A stretch of 64,000 bases of DNA from an uncultured Schlesneria sp. (lineage in GTDB: Bacteria; Planctomycetota; Planctomycetia; Planctomycetales; Planctomycetaceae). Position numbers and translations under genes: made by a program. Location of the stretch: the NCBI GenBank assembly GCA_903858935.1, contig CAIOKO010000140.1, positions 39,121 to 103,120 on the forward strand. The letters run 5' to 3'. The notes beneath the pieces were generated by a model. It was not told the DNA's origin and made no database searches. It saw only the letters and a list, made by a program, of their open reading frames with translations. Shown here in pieces: positions 1 to 9,389 of the stretch; the first letter of the stretch is position 1; the number at the start of each line of letters is the position of its first letter.

Positions 1-515
1 CCGACGACGTTTTCGTGAATCACCGCTGCTGCTGAACGAGCTTCCCGGACAAAACGTTGTTTGGCCGCTCCTGAAGCCAGATATAACGGAGCGAGCAACT
101 TGATCGCGACGTATCGATTGAGAACTGCATCGAATGCCTTAAAGACGACACCCATTCCTCCGCGGCCTAGCAGTCCGATGATTTCATATGTGCCGATGCG
201 GCCCAGCATTCGAGGATCGTCGCTCGGTCCGAGCAACTTTCGATAGTATTCCAGATCCTTTTCCAAAGATCGCCGCGAACTGGAGATGCACGAGTCTTCC
301 TCACTCGCCGCAATCTCACGCGTCGAACAGCTTCTTAACGACGTCTTCAGTTCGTTCCATTCACCCGGCGTTGCCGTTTGGGAATCAAGTTCCTTGCGAC
401 ATTTAGCGCAGTCGTCGAGATGCTTCTCGAGTTCGCGGCATTCAAAGTCTGAAAGCTCTCCAGCGATGAAACGCATGATGGATTCAGGATCACAATCAAT
501 CGTCGGCGCGGTCAC
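1..515 (-). CDS. Serine/threonine protein kinase with N-terminal zinc-finger domain (partial, runs off the window)
   Basis: The first ~171 residues are present and the gene continues past the left edge. It starts with GTG in a GTGA overlap with the stop of the upstream sigma-factor gene. The N-terminus has an anti-sigma-like zinc-binding pattern (HLDDCAKC, about residues 32-39). A Hanks-type kinase domain begins near residue 115 with the glycine-rich loop (LLGRGGMGVVFKA) and the ATP-binding lysine (YVAIKLL). Catalytic-loop residues lie outside the window. The arrangement of zinc finger, linker and kinase translationally coupled to an ECF sigma factor is typical of planctomycete ECF/STK signalling pairs, so it probably controls its neighbour by phosphorylation or sequestration. 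That role is inferred. Confidence 0.9.
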   Translation of the reverse strand, partial: MTAPTIDCDPESIMRFIAGELSDFECRELEKHLDDCAKCRKELDSQTATPGEWNELKTSLRSCSTREIAASEEDSCISSSRRSLEKDLEYYRKLLGPSDDPRMLGRIGTYEIIGLLGRGGMGVVFKAFDAVLNRYVAIKLLAPLYLASGAAKQRFVREARSAAAVIHENVV

Positions 516-1108
516 GATTCTTCTCCTGTGGCTAAAAGTTCGTCGACCTTCGCTCGAATGCGTTTCATAACCCGCGTGCGAGCGATGTAGATCGCTCCGA
601 GGCTCTTGCCCGTTTGCGCCGACACCGCTTTCGGTGAATGTCCTTCCACCGCCGTGAGCCAGAATGCATCCCACGTAGCCGGCTCGAACTCCGATCTGAC
701 CTGACCAGTCGCCCAACTTAGAGCCTCTCGCTTCCACTCCAAATCAAACACGTGAGCGTCGGTTTGAGGCAAATCAGACAGTGACCTCATCGCCGTCGTA
801 CCGCCCGGTGCAGCGTCCTGCGGAATTCGACTGAGTGCGTTGAGTGTTGCGTTGCGCGCAATCGTTTGCAGCCAGGTTCGAAAGCGACCTCGCTTGGGGT
901 CTGGCTTCCAACCAGCAATGTGCTTACTGACTGAAAACAAGACCTTCTGAGCTAAATCCTCCGCATCGGCGGCTTGTAAGCCTTTTGACAACGCCATCTT
1001 TACGATGACCAGCCGATAAATATCCGAAAACTCGGTCCAGGCATCCGCATCGTTCCCGGACTGCAACCGCCTGATCAAGCTCAGTCGCGTATCCGGTGTC
1101 AAAGGCAT
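512..1108 (-). CDS. ECF RNA polymerase sigma factor (sigma-70 family)
   Basis: A 198-residue ECF sigma factor. Region 2 contains the segment DAEDLAQKVLFSVSKHI (about residues 47-63), followed by GRFRTWLQTIARNATLN. Region 4 near the C-terminus has the helix-turn-helix (GHSPKAVSAQTGKSLGAIYI) that reads -35 elements. The open frame extends 54 codons further upstream, but the ATG at 1108 has a GGAG Shine-Dalgarno about 9 nt away and matches the usual length. The stop overlaps the start of the kinase gene downstream, so the two are translationally coupled. It is probably a kinase-linked ECF sigma factor; the genes it switches on cannot be seen here. Confidence 0.9.
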   Translation of the reverse strand: MPLTPDTRLSLIRRLQSGNDADAWTEFSDIYRLVIVKMALSKGLQAADAEDLAQKVLFSVSKHIAGWKPDPKRGRFRTWLQTIARNATLNALSRIPQDAAPGGTTAMRSLSDLPQTDAHVFDLEWKREALSWATGQVRSEFEPATWDAFWLTAVEGHSPKAVSAQTGKSLGAIYIARTRVMKRIRAKVDELLATGEES

Positions 1109-1406
1109 CTCAATAACTCCACACAGAACTGTCGATGCAAGCTTTCTACCAATATACACACACCCAATTCCGATTTCTTTCAGAAGAGAAACGTAATCGC
1201 GAACCGTGGTGACACAACACGGTGAGCGTTCAGCACTTTTCGATTGCTGAGCCGACTTCGTTAGCTTCACGCAAATCGTCGCCCGAACTATCGCACCAGT
1301 AATTAGTTAAAGCATGAACTTCTGCAATCGAAAGTCCTCGCGACATCGAACTTGCTGTGTCCCCGGATTGTTGACAGACTCGCCCGAGGATTCGATCGGA
1401 GCAACA

Positions 1407-1514
1407 AGCGTGATTCGTGATGTCTATTTGGATGCGATTCGACGTGCTGATAACGGAGACTATCTTCCTCTAATTGAGTTGCACCGGAAATACGCTGCCC
1501 AGTCACATCGGTGA
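1407..1514 (+). pseudogene. C-terminal fragment resembling a Fic-family 'mobile mystery protein B'
   Basis: The last ~35 codons of a short open frame read VIRDVYLDAIRRADNGDYLP, followed by a short tail. This resembles the conserved C-terminal helix of Fic/DOC 'mobile mystery B'-type proteins (Y-hydrophobic-ALRAADRGDY pattern). The catalytic Fic motif (HPFxxGNGR) is absent, so this is at most a relic. The assignment is from memory of the motif and is tentative; a chance match is possible. Confidence 0.3.
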
Positions 1515-1754
1515 GTCCTTATTTACCGCAGGAGTCGTGGAGTCCTCATACTGGAACGCGACATACAGATGACATTTCCGTTTATCGTTCGGGCGAAGAT
1601 ACGGAGTTCCTTTCCATTCGGGAGAGTTGAATTGTTCAAATCCCACCACCAGTTGAAGTGGGAAGTCCAATTGGTCGTCGCTGGATATCCCTGGTTGCAG
1701 ATGCTTTGCCGCGACCAAAAAATTCCACTCCGTCGATCTCCATTCGCCAGGGTG
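1503..1754 (-). pseudogene. Fragment of an unrecognised protein
   Basis: Eighty-three sense codons are open after an in-frame TAG at 1755-1757, with no good start codon (only an internal TTG). The peptide is rich in W, P, Y and D, for example HPGEWRSTEWNFL and EWKGTPYLRPNDKRKCHLYV, and looks more like real protein than an antisense shadow. No family is recognised. It overlaps the Fic-like relic on the other strand by a few bases, so this interval looks like a small area of decayed genes between the sigma factor and the cupin gene. Confidence 0.25.
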
Positions 1755-1943
1755 CTACGCCAATTCAAATACCATTCCCTCCCGCCGCCATTTTCCTTAC
1801 ACTTCTTGCTCTGCTATGACCCCGGGAAGTTCGATCTTTCGAACGCCTCATGGCGTTTTAGCAAGATCAAATCTACGTTTCGTATCTCCAAGATGCTTTA
1901 GAACCGACACTCTATTTTTTAAGAACATTGAGGGGCAATACCC

Positions 1944-3266
1944 ATGGCTGCTTCGACGTCAATTCTCCCTGATAAACTGCACGAGTACCCAAAATACGAT
2001 TTGATCGACGGAGCCGGCGGAGCTTCGATTCTTGATGACTGCCTGAATAAGTTCGGTGGGGTGCTGCAACTTCTACACCGCTACGCTGGCCGGACATTTT
2101 GTACGCCAGGTAAACGCCTTCGCCTTGACGCGAAATCGTATTATCCAGACTACATGAACGGCACCGGTCTCGATGAGCTCTGGATGTGTTGCACCGTTCC
2201 CATCGTGACGGGTGTGATTGATACGCGCACGAAGAAGGCGCCCTTTCGCGAAGGAGAAGCGCACGTCCTCACTGCGAACGGACAAGTCATCTCGCTGCAG
2301 GATTTGATCACCGCCAACCCGAAGGCTGTCATCGGTGACAAGATCACCGCTTTTTCGAAAAAGATGTTCGGCAACCCTACCTGGCCGATTGTGTCGAAGA
2401 AATTCGACAATTTGAATCCGATTCCGGATCACCTTCACTGGTCGAAATGGGAAGTTTATGACATCAATTCTTTCGACAATCCCGGAGTCAGCCCGTCGCA
2501 TTATCACACCACGGCAATGGGCTTGTACTCGTTCGTGACGAAGGATCAGTTTCTTGCCTGCATGAAGCGCTGGGGAACGGGCGAGTATAACGGGATCCGC
2601 CACCTGGCACCGCACGTGATGATGAAAATTGATGACGGGTTCGTGATGCCGAATGGTGTGTTGCACTCACCCACGAACCTTTGCACGCACGAGTTACATG
2701 TCACGATGGATGAGCACTTCCTGGCCGAGGACCTGACACTCGACGGACGTATTGGCGCAGCGGATGCGTTTTACGCTTGCAGGGAAGAGGACTATCCCAA
2801 GGCCCGGCACGAAGACTGGGAATACCTGGTCGAAAAGTTCGATTTCGCAGCGAACCAGGACCCGAATTTCGTCCTGAAGAACTCGCGTCCGGCGATCACC
2901 GCGGAAGAATTTCAAGGCCAAGGAGTCGACGCAAAGTGGATCGTTTACGGTGATTTTCTCGGCGATCAGAAGTGCTCGATTCTCCGACTCACCGTACAGC
3001 CTGGCTCGAAGACGAAGTTTCACCCAGAGTGTCCGGCCCTATTCCACACGAACCGCGGAAGCGGCCGCATTGGAAAGCTCGAAGTGCGTTATCACCAGAA
3101 TATGATTCTCGGCGAGATCTATCCCGAAATCGGATTCATCACTCAGGCAGCGCTTGATAACGGCGGTGTGGAAATCGAGAACACGGGAACTGAACCCCTT
3201 GTGTTGACCTTCGACTTCCCGCAGCACGCGCATACCAAAACGCCAGGCGTTGCCCGCGGTAAGTAG
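1944..3266 (+). CDS. Bicupin-like / mannose-6-phosphate isomerase-like protein
   Basis: A 440-residue protein with no signal peptide. Two cupin-like halves are suggested. The first contains histidine-rich segments (SPSHYHTTAMG near residue 185; CTHELHVTMDEHF near residue 250) that could bind metal. The second, near residues 320-435, has the beta-barrel pattern of RmlC-like folds (SILRLTVQPGSKTKFHPECP ... HTNRGSGRIG). It starts at ATG after a GAGGGG ribosome site. It resembles cupin or sugar-isomerase-like hypothetical proteins; the substrate is unknown. It is monocistronic, with a hairpin terminator about 200 bp downstream. Confidence 0.6.
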   Translation: MAASTSILPDKLHEYPKYDLIDGAGGASILDDCLNKFGGVLQLLHRYAGRTFCTPGKRLRLDAKSYYPDYMNGTGLDELWMCCTVPIVTGVIDTRTKKAPFREGEAHVLTANGQVISLQDLITANPKAVIGDKITAFSKKMFGNPTWPIVSKKFDNLNPIPDHLHWSKWEVYDINSFDNPGVSPSHYHTTAMGLYSFVTKDQFLACMKRWGTGEYNGIRHLAPHVMMKIDDGFVMPNGVLHSPTNLCTHELHVTMDEHFLAEDLTLDGRIGAADAFYACREEDYPKARHEDWEYLVEKFDFAANQDPNFVLKNSRPAITAEEFQGQGVDAKWIVYGDFLGDQKCSILRLTVQPGSKTKFHPECPALFHTNRGSGRIGKLEVRYHQNMILGEIYPEIGFITQAALDNGGVEIENTGTEPLVLTFDFPQHAHTKTPGVARGK

Positions 3267-3757
3267 TCGGTCAACGTTGGCACTCGACATACAGGATTGC
3301 CTGATTGGTCATATTGACCGAGACAGTTTGACCACGATGACGAGGTACGTTTTTCTGCAGCGTGCTTGATGTTCAGCTTACAAGCGCTGGAACAAGTGAG
3401 ATTAACGACGTCATCCAGTCGCCACATGAGCCCTAAAAAAGTTCAATAGCCGTCGAGTCGTCCCGACTAAGGGGATATTCTTCCGAAATGTTGAATATCC
3501 CCTATTTGTTTCTGCCAACCCGGTTCGGGGCCTGTTGCGATGAGTTTATCGCTCTCGATCGCGCCGAATGTTTTTTGTCTTTGGTTCGTATCCTCGGACG
3601 GAAACTCACCGGGCTTTATTCGGTCGCCTCGATGTGGCAAAAGAACTACGGTTAAAGAACCGCATTGACTTCTTCGCGATTGATTCGCCGTTGAGATACA
3701 ATTTCTTCTCGATCTTCTTCGGAGACAAACCATGTCATACGTAAAAATGAGATATTC
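3267..3757. other. Intergenic region with one terminator
   Basis: About 490 bp between the bicupin gene and the universal stress gene. The only structure I can support is the hairpin near 3470-3503. No convincing gene or RNA was seen on either strand. Confidence 0.5.
3470..3515 (+). terminator. Rho-independent terminator after the bicupin gene
   Basis: A perfect 11-bp stem (AGGGGATATTC at 3470-3480 pairing with GAATATCCCCT at 3493-3503) with a 12-nt loop is followed by a T-rich run (ATTTGTTTCTG). Confidence 0.6.
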
Positions 3758-4186
3758 ATGATCCCTCGCTTTCGACATATTCTGATTCCGCTTGATTTCA
3801 CGGAAAAGAACATCGCTGCTTTGAATATCGCGTTCGATCTGGCCGTTGTGAATCATGCCGTCACGACGTTGCTGCACGTCGTCGAGGAAATTCAAGGCGA
3901 ACAGGATGCCGAAGCTCAACAATTCTACGACGGACTTCGGAATCGAGCGGACTCGGAATTGGAAACACTTTCGCAGCGATTTGACGAAGCGGGCCTGATC
4001 GTGGAACGCAAGGTCCGGATTGGAAAACGACTCACCGAAATCGTCGTCCATTCGGATGAGCATAATGTGGATCTGATCGTGATGAGTTCCCACGTACCCG
4101 ATTTGACGAACCCAATCGAAACCTGGAACACACTGAGCTATCAGGTTTCTGTTCTGTGCTCATGCCCGGTGCTTCTGGTGAAGTGA
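3758..4186 (+). CDS. Universal stress protein (UspA family)
   Basis: A 142-residue single Usp domain. It opens with the classical first strand and turn (HILIPLDFTEKNIAALNIA), has the central strand VDLIVMSSHV and ends with CPVLLVK. The usual nucleotide motif G-x2-G-x9-G-(S/T) is not visible: after MSSHV the sequence reads PDLTNPIETWNTLSYQV. It may therefore be a non-ATP-binding member. It is cytoplasmic and monocistronic; the role in stress tolerance is inferred from the family. Confidence 0.85.
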   Translation: MIPRFRHILIPLDFTEKNIAALNIAFDLAVVNHAVTTLLHVVEEIQGEQDAEAQQFYDGLRNRADSELETLSQRFDEAGLIVERKVRIGKRLTEIVVHSDEHNVDLIVMSSHVPDLTNPIETWNTLSYQVSVLCSCPVLLVK

Positions 4187-4275
4187 CATGTTGTTATCCA
4201 CGATTCCTCAATTTGATTATGATAGAACAGGAATGTGTGATGACGAACTGAGCATCTGAAGGGGCAGGTTAGCCG

Positions 4276-7200
4276 ATGTTCTCGAAGGAGATTTTACTGC
4301 TCATCGGTTTGTTCACTGCCGATCCAGCGCCGAAATTCGATGCGCAGATCGTTCCGCTGTTGAAGCGACATTGTGTGAAATGCCATGGGCCGGTGACCGC
4401 TGAGGCACGGCTCAATTTAAGCACCCCAGGGGCAGTGCTGCGTGGCAGTGAGAATGGTCCGGTGCTGCGACCGCATGATCTCGAAGCCAGTCCGCTGTGG
4501 AAGCGCATCGCCGCCAACGAAATGCCGCCGGAAGACCCGCTGTCGGCGGACGAGAAATTGTTGATTCGTGCCTGGATCGAGCATGGGGCGCCGGGCTTAC
4601 CAACCGTCGCAGGACTGGCAGCCACGGGGGACGGTCATTGGGCGTTTCAGAAGTTGTCGTTACCGAACGTTCCCGACGTGGCTCAGACGTTGTTGCCGCA
4701 GAACCCGATCGATCGATTTATTCAAGCCGACCTGGAGCACGAGAAACTTTCGCTCGGCCCGGTCGCAGACCGGCAGACGCTCATTCGCCGTTTGAGCTAC
4801 GATCTTCTCGGCCTCCCCCCGACTGACATGGAGCTGCAAGCCTTTCTGAATGACGGCTCGCCGGACGCTGTGGAGCGTCTGGTCGATCAGTATCTTGCTT
4901 CGCCGCATTACGGGGAACGGATCGGCAAGGTGTGGCTCGACGCCGCCGGTTATGCCGATTCAAATGGATACTTCAACGCAGACAGCGACCGGCCGCTGGC
5001 TTATCGATATCGCGATTACGTGATCCGATCACTCAACGCCGACAAACCCTTCGATCGATTCGTGCGCGAACAACTGGCGGGTGATGAACTGATCGGCTGG
5101 ACCCCCGACATGCCGATTACTGAAGAGGTGATCGATGCCCTGACCGCAACACATTTTCTGCGGAATGGCCAGGATGGGACGGGTGAAAGCGATGGCAATC
5201 CCGACGAGGTGCGCGCCGACCGGTATTACACCATTGAAGGGACGATGCAGATCACGGCAACATCGCTGCTCGGTTTGACGATTCAATGCGCCAAATGTCA
5301 CTCGCACAAATTCGAACCGATTTCTCATCGTGAGTATTACCAGTTCCAGGCGGTCATCGCGGGTGTGTTTCACCACGAAAAATGGATTAAGCCGAATGAG
5401 CGGTTCGTGCTCGCTCCGCTACCCGGCGAACGAGCGGCATGGGAAGTTCGCCTTGCAGCGGCGGAAGATCAGACCCAGCTCGCGAAGCAGAAACTGGCCG
5501 AGTGGCTTACGGCCAATCGTCCGCGCGGGAAGATCGCCTGGAGCGATGGCTTCGACGGGCCGCCGGAATCCCTCGCGGAACGCTGGAGCCCCAAAGCTCC
5601 CGGCGACGACGCACCTGGCGGCGAACCTGCGGTCGCACTGAATTCCGCTGCGGCGCCTGGCGCACGGATCATAAATGGGCAGTTACAGGTATTGGAAGCT
5701 GGCACGGCGGGAAATCGGTGGCTGGTGACAAGACAAATCTTTGATTGGACACCGGATGCCGTCGGTGCCGCGATCCAAGTCACCTTCGATCTGGTCGACC
5801 GCCGCGTCGATCCCAACGGCACGCCCGCCGAACGGACTGCCTATTACATCGCTGCACACGACTTCGATGACAGCGGCGCAAAACCTGGCGGGAATCTTCT
5901 GATCGATGGCAATCCGGCTACCAGCACCACTGTGTATCTCGATTACCCCGGTGCCGATCAAAAGCAACTCGGCGCGATCGGCACGACCCCTTATACGGGG
6001 GGACGCAATTATGGCGTCCGGATCACGCATCAGAAAGACGAAAAATTCTTGATGGAACATCTCGTGGACGGCGTTCCAGAAGAGAAAACGCTGACTTTCA
6101 CTGAAGATCAATTGCCGGATGGAGCCTTCGGTTACGAATTCTGCTGTGGGCGAAGTTATATTGTCGATAATGTCGTGGTGGAAACGTTCGACCAGCCGCA
6201 AGACATTGCGGCCCTCGCCGAATTCGTGAAAAGCGTGCAACCGTTGAAAACTTCAATGAGCGAGGCCGCTAAACAAGCTTCTGCGTTGAAGAATAATCCA
6301 CCGGGCAAGCTCCCTTGGGCTGTTGATTTGACCCCAAACCCGCCGGCAGTGCAGTGGCTCAACCGGGGTGATTATGGTTCCCAAAAGGAACCGGTCGGCC
6401 CTGGTCCCTTCAGCGCCTTGAGCGATGACGAACAAGCCTGGCCTGAATCGCCAGCGGAAAATGCTCGTACCACAGGCCGCAGACTGGCGTGGGCAACATG
6501 GGTCACCAAGCCCGGCTCGCGACCCGCCTCATTAATCGCCCGCGTGCAGGCCAACCGCTTCTGGCAGCATCATTTCGGCTTCGGCATCGTCGACACGGCG
6601 GACAATTTTGGGTTGAGCGGCTCGCCGCCCACGCATCCTGCCCTGCTCGATTGGCTGGCCGGCGAATTTGTGCGCACGGATTGGAGTGTCAAATCGCTGC
6701 AGAGGCGGATTGTCACGTCGCAGACCTACCGGCAATCGAGTCGATCTCCGCAGGATCAGTTGAACGCCGATCCTGACGGTCGGCGATACACGCGTGCTCC
6801 GGTGCGGCGTCTGGATGCCGAGGCGATTCGCGATACCTTGCTTTATCACGCGGGAATATTGAACGATCAACTCTACGGACCGTACATCAAGACCGATCGG
6901 GCAAGCAACGGCGAAGTGATCGTGCAAGAAAAGAATCCTGATTTCGCTCGGCGTTCGATCTACCTGTATCAGCGGCGAACTCAGGTCGTCAGCATGTTGC
7001 AGATTTTCGATGCTCCGACGATCGTGTTCAACAGCGTCCGTCGCACTCCGACGACGATCCCCTTGCAGTCGCTCAATCTGCTCAATTCGGAATTCGTCTC
7101 GAAGCGGATGCTTGAATTTACCCAGCAGGTGTTCGCCGACGATCGGCCAGACGACGAAAGGCTGAAGACCGTGTTTCTGAGATTATGGGGCCGTCCCCCG

Positions 7201-7344
7201 ACAACTGAAGAATACTCTGCCGCACAGAAATTTCTGGCGACGCAAATCGCCGAGCGTGGTGGCTCACCAGAGGCGACGCGGCAAGCCTGGCTGGATCTGC
7301 ACCAGATGTTATTCGCCGCCAGTGCGGCGCTTTATCTCGAATAG
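4276..7344 (+). CDS. PSCyt1/DUF1549/DUF1553 planctomycete cytochrome-type protein
   Basis: 1022 residues. The N-terminus carries a haem-type CVKCH motif at residues 33-37 (PSCyt1). A DUF1549 domain follows (about 140-350) and includes a second CAKCH motif near residue 338. Next comes a beta-rich insert (about 430-640) resembling a LamG/concanavalin-like domain, then DUF1553 (about 730-1000, with ANRFWQHHFGFGIV and NLLNSEF). Only a short hydrophobic N-terminus is present, so export is probable but not certain. It sits 9 nt before a DUF1501 gene, the usual partner. Such pairs are abundant in planctomycetes and are suspected to act on complex polysaccharides, but no biochemical role is established. 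Confidence 0.92.
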   Translation: MFSKEILLLIGLFTADPAPKFDAQIVPLLKRHCVKCHGPVTAEARLNLSTPGAVLRGSENGPVLRPHDLEASPLWKRIAANEMPPEDPLSADEKLLIRAWIEHGAPGLPTVAGLAATGDGHWAFQKLSLPNVPDVAQTLLPQNPIDRFIQADLEHEKLSLGPVADRQTLIRRLSYDLLGLPPTDMELQAFLNDGSPDAVERLVDQYLASPHYGERIGKVWLDAAGYADSNGYFNADSDRPLAYRYRDYVIRSLNADKPFDRFVREQLAGDELIGWTPDMPITEEVIDALTATHFLRNGQDGTGESDGNPDEVRADRYYTIEGTMQITATSLLGLTIQCAKCHSHKFEPISHREYYQFQAVIAGVFHHEKWIKPNERFVLAPLPGERAAWEVRLAAAEDQTQLAKQKLAEWLTANRPRGKIAWSDGFDGPPESLAERWSPKAPGDDAPGGEPAVALNSAAAPGARIINGQLQVLEAGTAGNRWLVTRQIFDWTPDAVGAAIQVTFDLVDRRVDPNGTPAERTAYYIAAHDFDDSGAKPGGNLLIDGNPATSTTVYLDYPGADQKQLGAIGTTPYTGGRNYGVRITHQKDEKFLMEHLVDGVPEEKTLTFTEDQLPDGAFGYEFCCGRSYIVDNVVVETFDQPQDIAALAEFVKSVQPLKTSMSEAAKQASALKNNPPGKLPWAVDLTPNPPAVQWLNRGDYGSQKEPVGPGPFSALSDDEQAWPESPAENARTTGRRLAWATWVTKPGSRPASLIARVQANRFWQHHFGFGIVDTADNFGLSGSPPTHPALLDWLAGEFVRTDWSVKSLQRRIVTSQTYRQSSRSPQDQLNADPDGRRYTRAPVRRLDAEAIRDTLLYHAGILNDQLYGPYIKTDRASNGEVIVQEKNPDFARRSIYLYQRRTQVVSMLQIFDAPTIVFNSVRRTPTTIPLQSLNLLNSEFVSKRMLEFTQQVFADDRPDDERLKTVFLRLWGRPPTTEEYSAAQKFLATQIAERGGSPEATRQAWLDLHQMLFAASAALYLE

Positions 7345-7353
7345 GAGATCCCG

Positions 7354-8763
7354 ATGCACGACTCGACTTGGGAACTGAATCGCCGAGCGTTTCTCGCCTC
7401 TCATGCAGGGGGGCTGGGAGCGCTCGCACTCACCAGTCTGCTACAGGATCAAAAACTGCACGCTGCGGAAGCACGGCGGCATGCGGCTGTCTCGCTGACG
7501 CCAAAGGCAAAGGGGGTCATCTGTCTGTTTCAGCACGGCGGGCCGAGCCAGATCGATTTGTTCGACGAAAAGCCGATGCTGCGGAAGTATCATGGCAAAC
7601 CTTATCCCGGCGGGGCACTCGAAACGCATTTCGACAAGCAGGCTGGTAACGTCCTGGGGAGTCCGTTCAAGTTCATGCCGTATGGCCAGTCTGGCATCGA
7701 GATGTGCGAGCATCTCCCCTGCACCGGCGCAATTGCTGACGAAATTTGTCTCGTCCGCTCGATGAACACAGAATCGGTCGATCACGAGCAGGCGCTGCGA
7801 GCGATCCACGGCGGCAAGCTGATCGCTGGCATGCCGACCCTGGGTTCGTGGGTGACTTACGGCCTGGGAACTGAAAATGCGAATCTGCCAGCATACGTCG
7901 TCCTGGGCGATCCGGGCGGTTTGCCGGTTGATGGTGAGCGGAACTGGTCATCAGGCTGGTTGCCCGCCGTGTATCAAGGGGTGCCGTTCCGCTCCGGATC
8001 GAGTCCCGTGTTCAACTTGCAATCGCCCGACGGCTTAACCGGGAAGATGCGCCGTAATCAGCTCGATCTGTTGGCATCATTCAATCAAAGTTTCCTGGAT
8101 CGCCATCCAGAAAAATCGGAGCTTGCAGCACGAATCACGAATTTCGAAGTGGCTGCCAGAATGCAGCTCGCTGTGCCGGAAGCGCTCGATCTTTCGCAGG
8201 AATCGGAAGAGACCCAAAAGCTCTACGGTCTCGACCGTCCTGAAACCGAAGAGTACGGCCGACGGTGTCTGACGGCACGGCGGCTCATCGAACGGGGCGT
8301 TCGCTTCGTGCAGATTTTCATGTCGGGCCAGCCGTGGGATACGCACAGCAAAAACGCCGAGCAACTGACAAAACTCTGCCAGCGAACCGACCGACCCAGC
8401 GCGGCACTCGTGCAGGACTTAAAGCAGCGCGGCCTATTGGACGACACGATTGTAATGTGGACCGGTGAATTCGGACGACTACCAATTTCCCAGGGGCCAG
8501 ACGGCCGCGACCATAACCGTCGAGCGTTTTCGCTCTGGCTGGCCGGCGGCGGTTTCCGTAAAGGTTACGCACACGGAGCCACTGACGACTTCGGTTACGA
8601 ATCGGTCAAAGACGTGGTCACAGTACACGATCTCCACGCGACGCTGCTGACAAATCTGGGGATCGATCATCGCCGACTCACCTACCCCATGGACGGCCGC
8701 GAGGCCAGCCTCACCGATGCCGAAGTCACCAAGTGCCGAATCGTGGACGCATTGCTGGCGTGA
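7354..8763 (+). CDS. DUF1501 domain protein, Tat-exported
   Basis: 469 residues beginning with a twin-arginine signal (NRRAFLASHAGGLGALALTS). The body is the DUF1501 domain, related to the alkaline-phosphatase/sulfatase fold. Conserved stretches include LFQHGGPSQIDLFDEKP, GSWVTYGLGTEN, RRLIERGVRFVQI and WTGEFGRLP. The last strand carries the DLHATLLTNLGIDH metal-ligand-like segment. It is translated from an ATG preceded by AGGAG, 9 nt after the DUF1549/DUF1553 gene, so the two form an operon. The substrate is unknown. Confidence 0.92.
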   Translation: MHDSTWELNRRAFLASHAGGLGALALTSLLQDQKLHAAEARRHAAVSLTPKAKGVICLFQHGGPSQIDLFDEKPMLRKYHGKPYPGGALETHFDKQAGNVLGSPFKFMPYGQSGIEMCEHLPCTGAIADEICLVRSMNTESVDHEQALRAIHGGKLIAGMPTLGSWVTYGLGTENANLPAYVVLGDPGGLPVDGERNWSSGWLPAVYQGVPFRSGSSPVFNLQSPDGLTGKMRRNQLDLLASFNQSFLDRHPEKSELAARITNFEVAARMQLAVPEALDLSQESEETQKLYGLDRPETEEYGRRCLTARRLIERGVRFVQIFMSGQPWDTHSKNAEQLTKLCQRTDRPSAALVQDLKQRGLLDDTIVMWTGEFGRLPISQGPDGRDHNRRAFSLWLAGGGFRKGYAHGATDDFGYESVKDVVTVHDLHATLLTNLGIDHRRLTYPMDGREASLTDAEVTKCRIVDALLA

Positions 8764-8835
8764 GTCGCAGATTTCACAGATTTCGATGTCGAGACTTCAA
8801 CATGTGCTGCCGACCCAAAGCGACGATCGCATCAT

Positions 8836-9258
8836 TTATGCCGAGGAACATTTCGTGATAAAGGAGTGTTCCTTTCCACTGAGCTTCAGTGTGGCGTGAA
8901 ATGTGAGTTCGTAATTCGATCCCGTTACAGAGCGGTTCAATGCTTTGGCGAAGTGAACCGTTTCAGTATCGGGAGCAATCGATTGGTCATAAACGGAATC
9001 CATGCAGTCAGCTTCCAGAGAATCCTTAATGCCCCTCAACGCTTGCTGAATAAACAGATTGACATTCGTGATCCCCTTACCAGGCAAAACAATTGAATAC
9101 AGCGACTTTGCGTTGCTAAAGAGGGTGAACTGTGTTCGGTCCACTCCAAACAAATGAACAGACCAGTCTGCAAACGGATTCTCAGCCAGAGGCAGAGTTT
9201 GCAATGCTCCAACTTTGATTTTGGAATTCAGCTTTTGCGAGAGTTGAAAAATCATCAA
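8836..9258 (-). CDS. DUF6933-like small protein
   Basis: A 140-residue protein starting MMIFQLSQKLNSKIKVGALQ. It resembles a widespread family (recalled as DUF6933) with the pattern 'F..T.KL..K.....L...NP..DW..HLF..DR.Q......N..SLYS......G'. Matching segments are LAENPFADWSVHLFGVDRTQ and NAKSLYSIVLPGKGI, followed by ALNRSVTGSNYEL. There is no signal peptide or membrane segment. Function is unknown; some relatives are found near mobile genes. It stands alone, convergent with the upstream DUF1501 gene. Confidence 0.7.
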   Translation of the reverse strand: MMIFQLSQKLNSKIKVGALQTLPLAENPFADWSVHLFGVDRTQFTLFSNAKSLYSIVLPGKGITNVNLFIQQALRGIKDSLEADCMDSVYDQSIAPDTETVHFAKALNRSVTGSNYELTFHATLKLSGKEHSFITKCSSA

Positions 9259-9389
9259 CAGCCTTTGTTCATTGCTGTGATGAGAATTTGTGGCAAGGTT
9301 GTTAGCGACAACAAGTCAAATTACGGGATCCGAGCCAGTTTCCCCCAGCGATAAGGCGGGGCCCGTCGGCAGGTCTTTCAACGACAGTG

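Noticed and set aside
1109..1270. N-terminal extension of the ECF sigma factor
   Set aside because: No sigma similarity in these 54 codons; the ATG at 1108 has a ribosome site and gives the usual length.
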